This document shows, in pieces, positions 8,888 to 16,055 of a stretch of DNA of 64,000 nucleotides. The notes beneath the pieces were generated by a model. That model was not told where the DNA came from. It worked only from the letters and a program-made list of their open reading frames with translations, and searched no databases. Each line of letters begins with the position of its first letter. Within the stretch, counting starts at the first letter, position 1. Both the position numbers and the translations under genes were made by a program. Source of the DNA: Gemmatimonadota bacterium (lineage in GTDB: Bacteria > Gemmatimonadota > Gemmatimonadetes > Gemmatimonadales > Gemmatimonadaceae); assembly GCA_016182795.1 (NCBI GenBank), contig JACPFW010000015.1:124001-188000 (forward strand), in the 5' to 3' direction.

Positions 8888-9703
8888 TCACGCGTTGCCG
8901 TCGGGGTCGTTCCGTATCCGCGCGGCGAGCGCTCGGGTTTCGGCGGAGGGTTCGATCTCCAGGTCGCGCGCGATACCGCGCGCGAACTCCTCGAAGATGC
9001 TAATGGCCGCCGCGCGATCACCGGAGTGCGACAGCAGGGTCATCACCCGCCGGATACGCCGCTCGTCGAAGCCGGCGAGGCGCGCCGCCTTGCGCGCCCA
9101 TCGCGCGGCGTTCGTGAGATCCGTGTTCCGCTCGTAGCGCTCCGCCAGCGACCACGACGCATCGGCCGCGGCCGCCCGGTACGTCGAGCGTTCCTCCTCG
9201 AGCCAGTGTTCGACGGCCGGCGTGTCGGGGAAGACGCCTTCGAGCGGCAGACCTCGGTAGAGTTCCAGGGCACGAGCGAGTTCATCAGCCGCGAGCGCGG
9301 CGTCAAACGCGTGCGCATCGCACCAGACGATCGCTGTGTTGACGCCCACCTGGGTGTCCCCGCGGCGGACGATGGCGTCCGATCCGAGCGCGTCGCGGAG
9401 CGTCGAGAGCGCCGTGCGCAACGACGCCCGCGCACGGCCCTCATCCAGGTCGGGCCAGAAGAGGCCTGTGATCCGGTCGCGCATCTGAAAGCCGCGCGGG
9501 CGCGCGAGCAGGAGCCAGGCGAGCACGAGCAACGGCTTGGGCTGCGCGAGCAGTCGGTCCCCGCCTGGCGCGCCGACGATATCGGCCGCGCCGAACAGGC
9601 GCAGCCGGATCGGCGCGGCCTCACCGCGATGCTGGAGCGCAGCGCTGTTCAACGTGACCTCGGCGTGTGAGTCGAAGGGAGCAGCTAGCTGTCGGACGTG
9701 CAA
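8888..9703 (-). CDS. BTAD-domain transcriptional regulator (SARP-like)
   Basis: Predicted product of up to 271 residues. A short winged-helix OmpR-like region (IRLRLFGAADIVG, later ASLRTALSTLRDALG) is followed by a bacterial transcriptional activation domain (about 125-265, helical TPR-like, ending ARDLEIEPSAETRALAARI). This is the architecture of SARP/AfsR-type activators without the ATPase part. The start is uncertain: a TTG at 9703 gives the longest form, a TTG at 9652 a shorter one, and neither has a clear ribosome binding site. It lies downstream of lpdA on the same strand, separated by an 11-nt repeat array, and converges on the kinase gene. Confidence 0.8.
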   Translation of the reverse strand: MHVRQLAAPFDSHAEVTLNSAALQHRGEAAPIRLRLFGAADIVGAPGGDRLLAQPKPLLVLAWLLLARPRGFQMRDRITGLFWPDLDEGRARASLRTALSTLRDALGSDAIVRRGDTQVGVNTAIVWCDAHAFDAALAADELARALELYRGLPLEGVFPDTPAVEHWLEEERSTYRAAAADASWSLAERYERNTDLTNAARWARKAARLAGFDERRIRRVMTLLSHSGDRAAAISIFEEFARGIARDLEIEPSAETRALAARIRNDPDGNA

Positions 9704-9737
9704 GGGAGCCGCGCCGCGCCCCTCGCCGCGCGTGCCC

Positions 9738-9781
9738 TCTGTTGCTTCTCTGTTGTTTGTCTGTTGTCTCTCTGTTGTTTC
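9738..9781. repeat. 11-nt periodic T-rich array, four units (copy 2)
   Basis: Four 11-nt units of the TCTGTTGTTTC family (TCTGTTGCTTC, TCTGTTGTTTG, TCTGTTGTCTC, TCTGTTGTTTC) lie between lpdA and the BTAD gene. Both genes are on the reverse strand, so there the array reads as purine-rich GAAACAACAGA units. Confidence 0.8.
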
Positions 9782-9789
9782 TCGTTCTT

Positions 9790-11193
9790 CTACGCGTGTA
9801 TCATCTTTCCCATCGAATCCAGCACCGCTTCCGCGACCGCCTCCGACAGCGTCGGATGCGCGTGGATCGCGAGATCCACTTCCTCAACGGTGAACTCGTT
9901 TTCGCGCGCGACAAGCAGCTCGTGGATCATCTCGGTGACATGCGGGCCCACGAGGTGCGCGCCGAGAATCTCGCCGTACTTGGCGTCGCGGATGATCTTC
10001 ACGAAGCCCTCGGTCTCGCCCGCGGTGCGCGCGCGGCCGTTGGCGCTGAACGGGAACTTGCCGACCTTGTAGTCGAGCTTCTTCTCCTTGCACTGCGCCT
10101 CGGTCAGGCCGATGGACGCCACCTCGGGGTGGCAGTAGGTGCAGTTGGGGATGTTGCCGTAGTTGATTGGGTGGTGGTGCTGCCCGGCGACGATCTCGGC
10201 GACAATCGCGCCCTCGCGCTCGCCCTTGTGCGCCAGCATCGGCGGCCCGGCGACGTCGCCAATGGCGTAGATCCCCTTGGCCGTCGTCTCGAGCTTGTCG
10301 TTTACCTTGATGAAGCCGCGGTCGGTGAGCTGCACGCCGGCTTCCTTGAGTCCGATGTTCTCCACGTTCGCGGCGCGGCCGGCGGCGACGAGCACCTTGT
10401 CGACGGTGATCTCCTCCTTCTTGCCGTTGGCCTCGACCGTCAACGTCACGCTGTCCTTGCCGATCTTCGCGCCGGCGAGCTTGGCGCCGGCCAGCACGTC
10501 GATGCCGCGCTTCTTGAACGAGCGCGCCACTTCGGCCGAGCTGTCCTCGTCTTCGAGCGGCAGGATGCGCGGCATCACCTCGATGACCGTCACCTTGGTG
10601 CCGAAAGCATTGAAGACATCGGCGAACTCACAGCCCACGGCGCCGGCGCCGACGACGGCGAGCGTCTTCGGTGCCTTCTCGAGGACGAGCGCTTCATCCG
10701 ACGAGATGACCGTCGTCTTGTTGATCTCCAGTCCGGCCTGCGGCAGGCCCTTTACGCGCGAGCCGGTGCCGATGATCAGCGCCTTGGTGGCGGTGTGCGT
10801 CTCCGTCTTGCCGTCGGCCGTGGTGACCTTCACCGTTTTGCCGGCGCCGATGACGCCCGTCCCCTTGATCCAGGTGACCTTGTTCTTCTTGAACAGGAAC
10901 TCGACGCCCTTGGAGTTCTTGATGGAGACATCGCGCGAGCGCTTCATCGCCACGCCGTAGTCGAGCGTGATGTCGCCGACCTTCACGCCGAACTCGGCGG
11001 CGTGCTTGAGCCGGTTGGCGATGTGCGACGACTCGAGCAGCGCCTTGGCCGGAATGCAGCCCCAGAGGACGCAGGTGCCGCCCAGCCCTTCGCGCTCGAT
11101 GACGCCGACCGTCAGGCCGAGCTGCGACGCACGGATGGCGCCGACGTAGCCGGCCGGGCCGCCGCCGAGGAAGATGATGTCGTAATTGGCCAT
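9790..11193 (-). CDS. lpdA: Dihydrolipoyl dehydrogenase (E3)
   Basis: Predicted product of 467 residues, normal for E3. The N-terminal FAD motif is GGGPAGYVGAIRASQLG. The redox-active disulfide is GGTCVLWGCIPAK (C41, C46), a slightly unusual variant of the common GGTCLNxGCIPSK. A second Rossmann motif (VVGAGAVGCEFA) binds NAD, and the C-terminal HPTLSE supplies the catalytic His446-Glu451 pair. It reoxidises dihydrolipoyl groups of PdhC and possibly GcvH, which is also encoded in this window. It is the last gene of the pdhA-pdhB-pdhC-lpdA series, separated from pdhC by a heptad-repeat hairpin. Confidence 0.96.
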   Translation of the reverse strand: MANYDIIFLGGGPAGYVGAIRASQLGLTVGVIEREGLGGTCVLWGCIPAKALLESSHIANRLKHAAEFGVKVGDITLDYGVAMKRSRDVSIKNSKGVEFLFKKNKVTWIKGTGVIGAGKTVKVTTADGKTETHTATKALIIGTGSRVKGLPQAGLEINKTTVISSDEALVLEKAPKTLAVVGAGAVGCEFADVFNAFGTKVTVIEVMPRILPLEDEDSSAEVARSFKKRGIDVLAGAKLAGAKIGKDSVTLTVEANGKKEEITVDKVLVAAGRAANVENIGLKEAGVQLTDRGFIKVNDKLETTAKGIYAIGDVAGPPMLAHKGEREGAIVAEIVAGQHHHPINYGNIPNCTYCHPEVASIGLTEAQCKEKKLDYKVGKFPFSANGRARTAGETEGFVKIIRDAKYGEILGAHLVGPHVTEMIHELLVARENEFTVEEVDLAIHAHPTLSEAVAEAVLDSMGKMIHA

Positions 11194-11202
11194 GGGAAGT
11201 AC

Positions 11203-11289
11203 AGAAGGTAGGAGGTAGATGGTCGATGGTAGAGAAGGTGGTGCGATGGCGGTGCTCTACCATCTACCATCCACCTTCTACCATCTGCC
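11203..11289. repeat. 7-nt periodic inverted repeat between pdhC and lpdA
   Basis: The left arm (11203-11240) is built of GGTAGAT/GGTAGAA-like heptads. The right arm (11256-11289) is the complementary CTACCATCTACCATC-type series. Together they form an imperfect long hairpin filling the whole pdhC-lpdA gap, inside what looks like one operon. It may be a processing or attenuation element, or a dispersed genomic repeat. Confidence 0.75.
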
Positions 11290-11290
11290 G

Positions 11291-12526
11291 TCAGAACACC
11301 AGCATCAGTGGATTCTCAAGCATCCTTCGCAGCGTCTGTAGGAACCGCGCGCCGACGGCGCCATCGATGACCCGATGGTCGCAGCTCATCGTCACCCGCA
11401 TACGCTTGCGCACGGCGATCGCGCCGTCGACGACGACCGGCGTGTCCTCGAGCGCACCGATGGCAAGGATGCCGCACTCGGGGGGATTGATGATCGCCGT
11501 GAACTGGTCGATCTGCATCATGCCGAGGTTCGACACGGAGAACGTCGAGCCGGTGTACTGATCGGGCGTGAGCTTGCGCTCGCGGGCCTTCTTGGCGAGG
11601 TCGCGCGACTCCATCGAGATGTCGCGCAGTCCCTTGCGGTCGGCGTCGAAGATCACCGGGACGATGAGCCCGTCGTTGGTGGCCACGGCCATGCCAAGGT
11701 GCACGCGGTTGAAGTAGCGGATCTTGTCGCCGAGCCAGTGGGCGTTCACTTCGGGATGCGCGGCGAGCGCCGTGGCCACGGCTTTCAGTACGATGTCGTT
11801 GACCGACACCTTGAAGTCATCGCCGAGCGCCGCGGCCTGGGCGCGCATCTCGACGGCGCGCGTCATGTCGAATTCGGCCGTGAGATAGAACGTCGGGATC
11901 GGGCCGATGCTCTCGGCGAGGCGCTTGGCGATGGTCTTGCGGATTTGAGTGAGCGGCTCGTCGGTGAAGTCGGCGCCACTGATGGCGGAAAGCGGACGGC
12001 TGATGGCGGATGCGCCGCCGGCCGCGGCTGCTTCGACGTCACGCTTGATGACGCGGCCGCCGGGGCCGGAGCCGGCGACGGCGGCGAGGTTCACGCCGCT
12101 CTCTTTCGCGAGCCGGCGCGCCAACGGAGAGCTGCGCACCGGACCGCTGGCGGCCGGCGCGGCGGAGGAGGCGATCGGGCCGGCGGGCGCCGCAGGAGCA
12201 GCGGGGCTCGCTGCCGGCGCGGCCACGGGGGCCGCAGCCGCGGCGGGGGCCGCTGGCGCAGCGCTCAGCAACGCGCTGATGTCTTCGTCGGCGCCAGCGA
12301 TGACGCCGACGACCGAACCCACCGGCGCGGTGACGCCTTCGGCGATCATCTGCTTGCGCAGCACGCCGTCGCCGCGGGCGACGAGCTCCATTACCGCCTT
12401 GTCGGTCTCAACCTCGGCGAGCACGTCGCCCGACTTCACCGCGGCGCCCTCGGGCTTGTTCCACTTGACGAGGCGTCCCTCTTCCATGGTCGGAGAGAGC
12501 GCTTCCATGAATACTTTCGTTGCCAT
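11291..12526 (-). CDS. pdhC: Dihydrolipoamide acetyltransferase, PDH E2
   Basis: Predicted product of 411 residues. A single lipoyl domain carries the lipoylation lysine K43 in VETDKAVME. An Ala/Pro-rich swinging linker (about 88-128) is followed by the E3/E1-binding domain (about 132-165, SSPLARRLAKESGVNL, GPGGRVIKRDVE) and the catalytic domain ending with MSCDHRVIDGA, where H384 and D388 match the acyltransferase active site. The linker before the catalytic domain contains SAISRPLSAIS (173-183), encoded by an in-frame copy of the intergenic heptad repeat. It transfers acetyl groups from E1 to CoA. Confidence 0.95.
   Translation of the reverse strand: MATKVFMEALSPTMEEGRLVKWNKPEGAAVKSGDVLAEVETDKAVMELVARGDGVLRKQMIAEGVTAPVGSVVGVIAGADEDISALLSAAPAAPAAAAAPVAAPAASPAAPAAPAGPIASSAAPAASGPVRSSPLARRLAKESGVNLAAVAGSGPGGRVIKRDVEAAAAGGASAISRPLSAISGADFTDEPLTQIRKTIAKRLAESIGPIPTFYLTAEFDMTRAVEMRAQAAALGDDFKVSVNDIVLKAVATALAAHPEVNAHWLGDKIRYFNRVHLGMAVATNDGLIVPVIFDADRKGLRDISMESRDLAKKARERKLTPDQYTGSTFSVSNLGMMQIDQFTAIINPPECGILAIGALEDTPVVVDGAIAVRKRMRVTMSCDHRVIDGAVGARFLQTLRRMLENPLMLVF
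11979..12011. repeat. Intragenic copy of the heptad repeat within pdhC
   Basis: CTGATGGCGGA occurs at 11979-11989 and again at 12000-12010, a spacing of 21 nt (3 x 7). Sequence and period match the GGCGGATGGCAGAT-type repeat in the pdhB-pdhC gap. It is in frame and codes for a duplicated SAIS in the E2 linker. Confidence 0.6.
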
Positions 12527-12548
12527 AGCGGTGTAGAGCTAGAGTGAC

Positions 12549-12572
12549 GTCAGAAGGCGGATGGCAGATGGC
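12549..12572. repeat. Heptad repeat in the pdhB-pdhC gap
   Basis: GGCGGAT-GGCAGAT-GGCGGAG units lie in the 51-bp gap between pdhB and pdhC. They are related to the GGTAGAT heptads in the pdhC-lpdA gap and to the copy inside pdhC. Confidence 0.6.
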
Positions 12573-12577
12573 GGAGC

Positions 12578-13558
12578 CTACGACCGGTACATGACCTGCT
12601 TCACCGCCGCGATGGTCTTGGCGGCGTCGGGCTTGGCGATCTTCTCGAGATTCTTGGCGTACGGCATCGGCACATCGGCCTGGTGCACGCGGATCACGGG
12701 GGCGTCGAGATCGTCGAAGCACTCGCGCTGGATGAAATCGACCACCTGCGCGCCGATGCCGCAGATCTCCCATCCTTCTTCGAGCACGACCGCGCGGTTC
12801 GTCTTGCGCACGGACTCGTAGATCGCCTCGACGTCCATCGGGCGGATCGTCAGGAGGTCGATCACGTCCACGTGAATGTCCTCCTTCGCCAGCTGGTCGG
12901 CCACCTGCATCGCGACGAGCGCCATCTTGCCGCTCGTGATGATGGAGCAGTCGCCGCCCTCGCGCTTGCGATCGGCCTTGCCCAGCGGAATCAGGTACTC
13001 GTGATCCGGCACCTCACCCTTGGTGTTGTACAGCATCTCGCCTTCGAGCACGACCACCGGATTGTCGTCGCGAATGGCGCTCTTCAGCAGGCCCTTGGCG
13101 TCGTACGGCGTGCCCGGTGACAAAACCTTGATGCCGGGAATGTGCGCGAGCCAGCTTTCAAACGCCTGCGAGTGCTGCGCGCCGAGCTGCAGCGCCGCGC
13201 CGTTGGGGCCGCGGAAGACGATCGGCACGTTGAACTGGCCGCCCGACATGTACAGCATTTTGGCCGCCGAGTTCACCACCTGATCGATGGCGAGCAGGGC
13301 GAAGTTCCACGTCATGAACTCGATGACCGGACGCAGGCCGGCCATTGCCGATCCGACGCCGATGCCGGCGAAGCCGAGTTCGGCGATCGGGCTGTCGACG
13401 ACACGGTTCTCTCCGAACTCCTCGAGCAGGCCCTTGGAAACCTTGTAGGCGCCGTTGTACACGCCCACTTCCTCGCCCATCAGGTAAACGCGGTCGTCGC
13501 GGGACATCTCTTCGCGAAGGGCCTGATTGAGCGCCTCGCGGTATGTAATGATTGGCAT
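12578..13558 (-). CDS. pdhB: Pyruvate dehydrogenase E1 component, beta subunit
   Basis: Predicted product of 326 residues, typical for E1-beta. It starts MPIITYREALNQALREEM and contains GEEVGVYNGAYKVSKGL, VDSPIAELGFAGIGVG and FRGPNGAALQLGAQHSQ, all hallmarks of the alpha2-beta2 E1 beta subunit. The C-terminal transketolase fold includes VVLEEGWEICGIGAQV. With PdhA it decarboxylates pyruvate using thiamine diphosphate and reductively acetylates the lipoyl group of PdhC. It starts 3 bp after the pdhA stop codon, so translational coupling is likely. Confidence 0.95.
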   Translation of the reverse strand: MPIITYREALNQALREEMSRDDRVYLMGEEVGVYNGAYKVSKGLLEEFGENRVVDSPIAELGFAGIGVGSAMAGLRPVIEFMTWNFALLAIDQVVNSAAKMLYMSGGQFNVPIVFRGPNGAALQLGAQHSQAFESWLAHIPGIKVLSPGTPYDAKGLLKSAIRDDNPVVVLEGEMLYNTKGEVPDHEYLIPLGKADRKREGGDCSIITSGKMALVAMQVADQLAKEDIHVDVIDLLTIRPMDVEAIYESVRKTNRAVVLEEGWEICGIGAQVVDFIQRECFDDLDAPVIRVHQADVPMPYAKNLEKIAKPDAAKTIAAVKQVMYRS

Positions 13559-13561
13559 CGG

Positions 13562-14593
13562 TTAGCTCGTCGTGTCCACGAGGACGTCTTCATACAGCGC
13601 GCCGGCCGGCGGCTCGGGGCTCTGGTCGGCGAAGTCCCACGCGTCCTGCACCGTGGCCGCCACGTCCTTCTCCATCTGTTCCCACTCGGCCACCGTCAGC
13701 GTGCCGGCAATAACCATCGCGTCGCGCAGCGAGAAGACGGGGTCCATCGTCTGGTACTCTTCGAGTTCGTCCTTGCTGCGGTACGTGCCGCTCACGGCAT
13801 CGGACATCGAGTGGCCGCGGAAGCGATAGGTGCGAATCTCCAGCAGCGACGGCAGCGATTCCGTGCGGGCGCGGGCAATGGCCTTGGCGGCGGCCTCGCG
13901 CACTGAGTGCACGTCCATGCCGTCAATCACGATGCCGTCCATCCCCTTGTAGCCGTCGGCGCGCCGCGAGAGATCATCCACGGCGGCCGCGCGCTCCACC
14001 GACGTGCCCATGCCGTAGCGGTTGTTCTCGATGACGAACAGCACGGGGAGCTTCCAAAGGGCGGCCATGTTGAGCGCCTCGTGGAAGGCGCCGATGTTGA
14101 CCACCGAGTCGCCCATGAAGCAGACGCACACCTGGTCGCCGCCGCGGTACTTGATGGCGAAGCCGACGCCGGCGCCGAGCGGCACGTGCGATCCGACAAT
14201 GCCATGCCCGCCGAGGAAGTTCGTGTGGCGGTCGAACATGTGCATCGAGCCGCCCTTGCCGCGCGAGCAGCCGTCGATGCGGCCGAACAGCTCGGCCATC
14301 ACCGCGCGCGGCGCGACGCCGCGCGCCAGCGCCTGTCCGTGGTCGCGGTAGGTGCCAATCACGTAGTCGTCGGGGCGCAGCTGACTAATGATGCCGGTGG
14401 AGACCGCTTCCTGTCCGATGTACAGGTGGCAGAAGCCGCCGACCTTGCCGAGGGCGTAGGCCTCGCCGGTCTTCTCCTCGAACCGGCGCTGGAGCAGCAT
14501 CGACTGCAGCATCTCGCGGTCGAGCGCGGGGTCGCCGGCGGTGCGCACGCTGCGCGCCTCGCCCTTGGCGTCAGTCTTCTTCTTGGATGCCAT
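13562..14593 (-). CDS. pdhA: Pyruvate dehydrogenase E1 component, alpha subunit
   Basis: Predicted product of 343 residues. A Lys-rich N-terminus (MASKKKTDAKGEARS) precedes the thiamine-diphosphate domain with FCHLYIGQEAVSTGI, the GGSMHMF loop, and the GDS...N thiamine-binding motif (FMGDSVVNIGAFHEALN). The region YRFRGHSMSDAVSGTYRSK corresponds to the phosphorylation-loop segment of E1-alpha proteins. First gene of the pdhA-pdhB-pdhC-lpdA cluster, 14 bp downstream of lipA on the same strand. A branched-chain 2-oxoacid specificity cannot be excluded from sequence alone, but the alpha/beta pattern favours pyruvate. Confidence 0.93.
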   Translation of the reverse strand: MASKKKTDAKGEARSVRTAGDPALDREMLQSMLLQRRFEEKTGEAYALGKVGGFCHLYIGQEAVSTGIISQLRPDDYVIGTYRDHGQALARGVAPRAVMAELFGRIDGCSRGKGGSMHMFDRHTNFLGGHGIVGSHVPLGAGVGFAIKYRGGDQVCVCFMGDSVVNIGAFHEALNMAALWKLPVLFVIENNRYGMGTSVERAAAVDDLSRRADGYKGMDGIVIDGMDVHSVREAAAKAIARARTESLPSLLEIRTYRFRGHSMSDAVSGTYRSKDELEEYQTMDPVFSLRDAMVIAGTLTVAEWEQMEKDVAATVQDAWDFADQSPEPPAGALYEDVLVDTTS

Positions 14594-14607
14594 GTGAGGT
14601 CGTGGGG

Positions 14608-15516
14608 TCAGACGCCAGCAGCCTGGACTTGCTCCCAGGCGTGATAGCTCGAGCGGACCAGCGGGGCCGACTCGACGTGCTTGAAGCCGAGCGCCATTCC
14701 CTGGTCGTAGAACCAGCGGAACTCGTCGGGGGTGACGTAGCGGTCGAGGTCGATGTGGCCGTCCGACGGGCGCAGGTACTGCCCGATGGTGAGGATGTCG
14801 ACGTCGACGCGACGCAGGTCCTTCATGACCTCGACGATCTCCTCGTTCGTTTCGCCCATGCCGACGATGACGCCGGACTTGGTGGGAATGTGCGGCGCGA
14901 GGCGCTTGGAGACGCGGAAGATCTCCAGCACGCGCTCATAGCGTCCGCCGGGACGCGCCTTCTTGTAGAGGCGCGGCACGGTCTCGGTGTTGTGGTTGTA
15001 GATGTCGGGGCCGGCGTCGAGGACCGTGCGGATGGAATCCTCGTTGCCCTGAAAGTCGGGGACCAGCACTTCGACCGACGTGTCGGGGTTGTCGGCCTTG
15101 ATGAGTCGCACCGTTTCGGCGAACGCCCAGGCTCCGAAATCGGGGAGGTCGTCGCGATCCACCGACGTGAGCACCACGTGGCGGAGGCTCATCTTGCGGG
15201 CCGCCTCGGCGACGCGCGCCGGTTCGGCGGCGTCGAACTTTGGCGGCCGGCCATGCGCGACCGCGCAGTAGGCGCAGTTGCGGGTGCAGACGTCGCCGAG
15301 GATCATGAAGGTGGCGGTGCCGTGCTGCCAGCACTCGCCAACGTTGGGACAATGGGCCTCTTCGCAGACCGTGTTGAGCTTCAGGTCGCGCATGAGGTTC
15401 TTGAGGTGGAGGTAGTTGCCTCCGCCGGGGGCCTTCACCTTCAACCAGGACGGCTTGCGGTCGGGCAACGGCTCAGCCCGATGGCGTCCCATGATCTGAT
15501 ATAGATGCTCGCTCAT
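14608..15516 (-). CDS. lipA: Lipoyl synthase
   Basis: Predicted product of 302 residues from the ATG at 15516; a GTG at 15552 would add 12. A radical-SAM enzyme that inserts two sulfurs into protein-bound octanoyl groups. The auxiliary cluster cysteines are C51, C56 and C62 (CEEAHCPNVGEC). The radical-SAM cluster is CTRNCAYC (C77, C81, C84). The C-terminal RSSYHA supplies the serine that ligates the auxiliary cluster. It lies directly upstream of the PDH genes, so the cofactor-making enzyme is probably co-transcribed with the main lipoylated substrate (PdhC). The promoter is probably in the AT-rich patch at 15600-15650. Confidence 0.95.
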   Translation of the reverse strand: MSEHLYQIMGRHRAEPLPDRKPSWLKVKAPGGGNYLHLKNLMRDLKLNTVCEEAHCPNVGECWQHGTATFMILGDVCTRNCAYCAVAHGRPPKFDAAEPARVAEAARKMSLRHVVLTSVDRDDLPDFGAWAFAETVRLIKADNPDTSVEVLVPDFQGNEDSIRTVLDAGPDIYNHNTETVPRLYKKARPGGRYERVLEIFRVSKRLAPHIPTKSGVIVGMGETNEEIVEVMKDLRRVDVDILTIGQYLRPSDGHIDLDRYVTPDEFRWFYDQGMALGFKHVESAPLVRSSYHAWEQVQAAGV

Positions 15517-15604
15517 GCTCTCGCGGGGCGAGGGGAAGCCGACCGCCGGCACTCGGGGTCGGGAAGTGGAAACTAGTTAGCGTGACAGAGTGAAGCCAGT
15601 CGAC

Positions 15605-15634
15605 GTAACCGTTAAAAAGCATTTTACAGGTTAC
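15605..15634. promoter_or_regulatory. AT-rich inverted repeat upstream of lipA (possible operator)
   Basis: GTAACC (15605-15610) and GGTTAC (15629-15634) form a perfect 6-bp inverted repeat around an 18-nt AT-rich centre (GTTAAAAAGCATTTTACA). It sits in the gap between lipA and the small membrane protein gene, the most AT-rich patch noticed in the window. The placement fits a promoter with an operator, but no regulator is identified. Confidence 0.35.
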
Positions 15635-15733
15635 TACAAAATTGACGATTTCGAGGGCCTGACGTGCGGCGTGTCGAGGGCGTCTTGCAGGCTGAGCTCG
15701 ATGGCCGCGAAACCTCCTGACAGGCTGGCGCGT

Positions 15734-15979
15734 ATGGGCTACAGCACCCGCACCGAGGTCTCCATGCTCCGCACCATTTTTGGAATCGGTCTTCTCGCCC
15801 TTGTTGGCCTGTTCGCGCTCAAGGTCTTCTTCGGCCTGTTCGGCGTCCTGTTTGCCATCCTCTGGGTGCTGCTCTGGTGGGCGGTGAAGATCGCCATCGT
15901 GGGCGGACTCATCTACCTCGTGCTGCGGCTGCTGATGCCGGAGACGGCGAGGAAGATCGAGGAACAGTTCAGAGGGTAA
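15734..15979 (+). CDS. Small membrane protein
   Basis: Predicted product of 81 residues from the ATG at 15734, or 71 from the ATG at 15764. Two closely spaced hydrophobic segments (IFGIGLLALVGLFALKVFFG and ILWVLLWWAVKIAIVGGLIY) are followed by a short charged tail ending ARKIEEQFRG. No enzymatic motif is present. The frame is open further upstream, but nothing there resembles a protein. It stands alone between lipA and a convergent gene, with a strong hairpin terminator downstream. Confidence 0.6.
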   Translation: MGYSTRTEVSMLRTIFGIGLLALVGLFALKVFFGLFGVLFAILWVLLWWAVKIAIVGGLIYLVLRLLMPETARKIEEQFRG

Positions 15980-15999
15980 TCGGGAGGCGAAAGAACGCA

Positions 16000-16030
16000 G
16001 AGGGGCGCGACCCGTCGGGTCGCGCCCCTC
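16000..16030. terminator. Strong bidirectional hairpin terminator
   Basis: GAGGGGCGCGACCCG (16000-16014) and its exact complement (16016-16030) form an almost loop-free 15-bp palindrome. It lies between two convergent genes (ending 15979 and 16056), a usual place for a shared terminator. Confidence 0.75.
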
Positions 16031-16055
16031 CAGCGTATCACCCGCTCTGCGGTGC

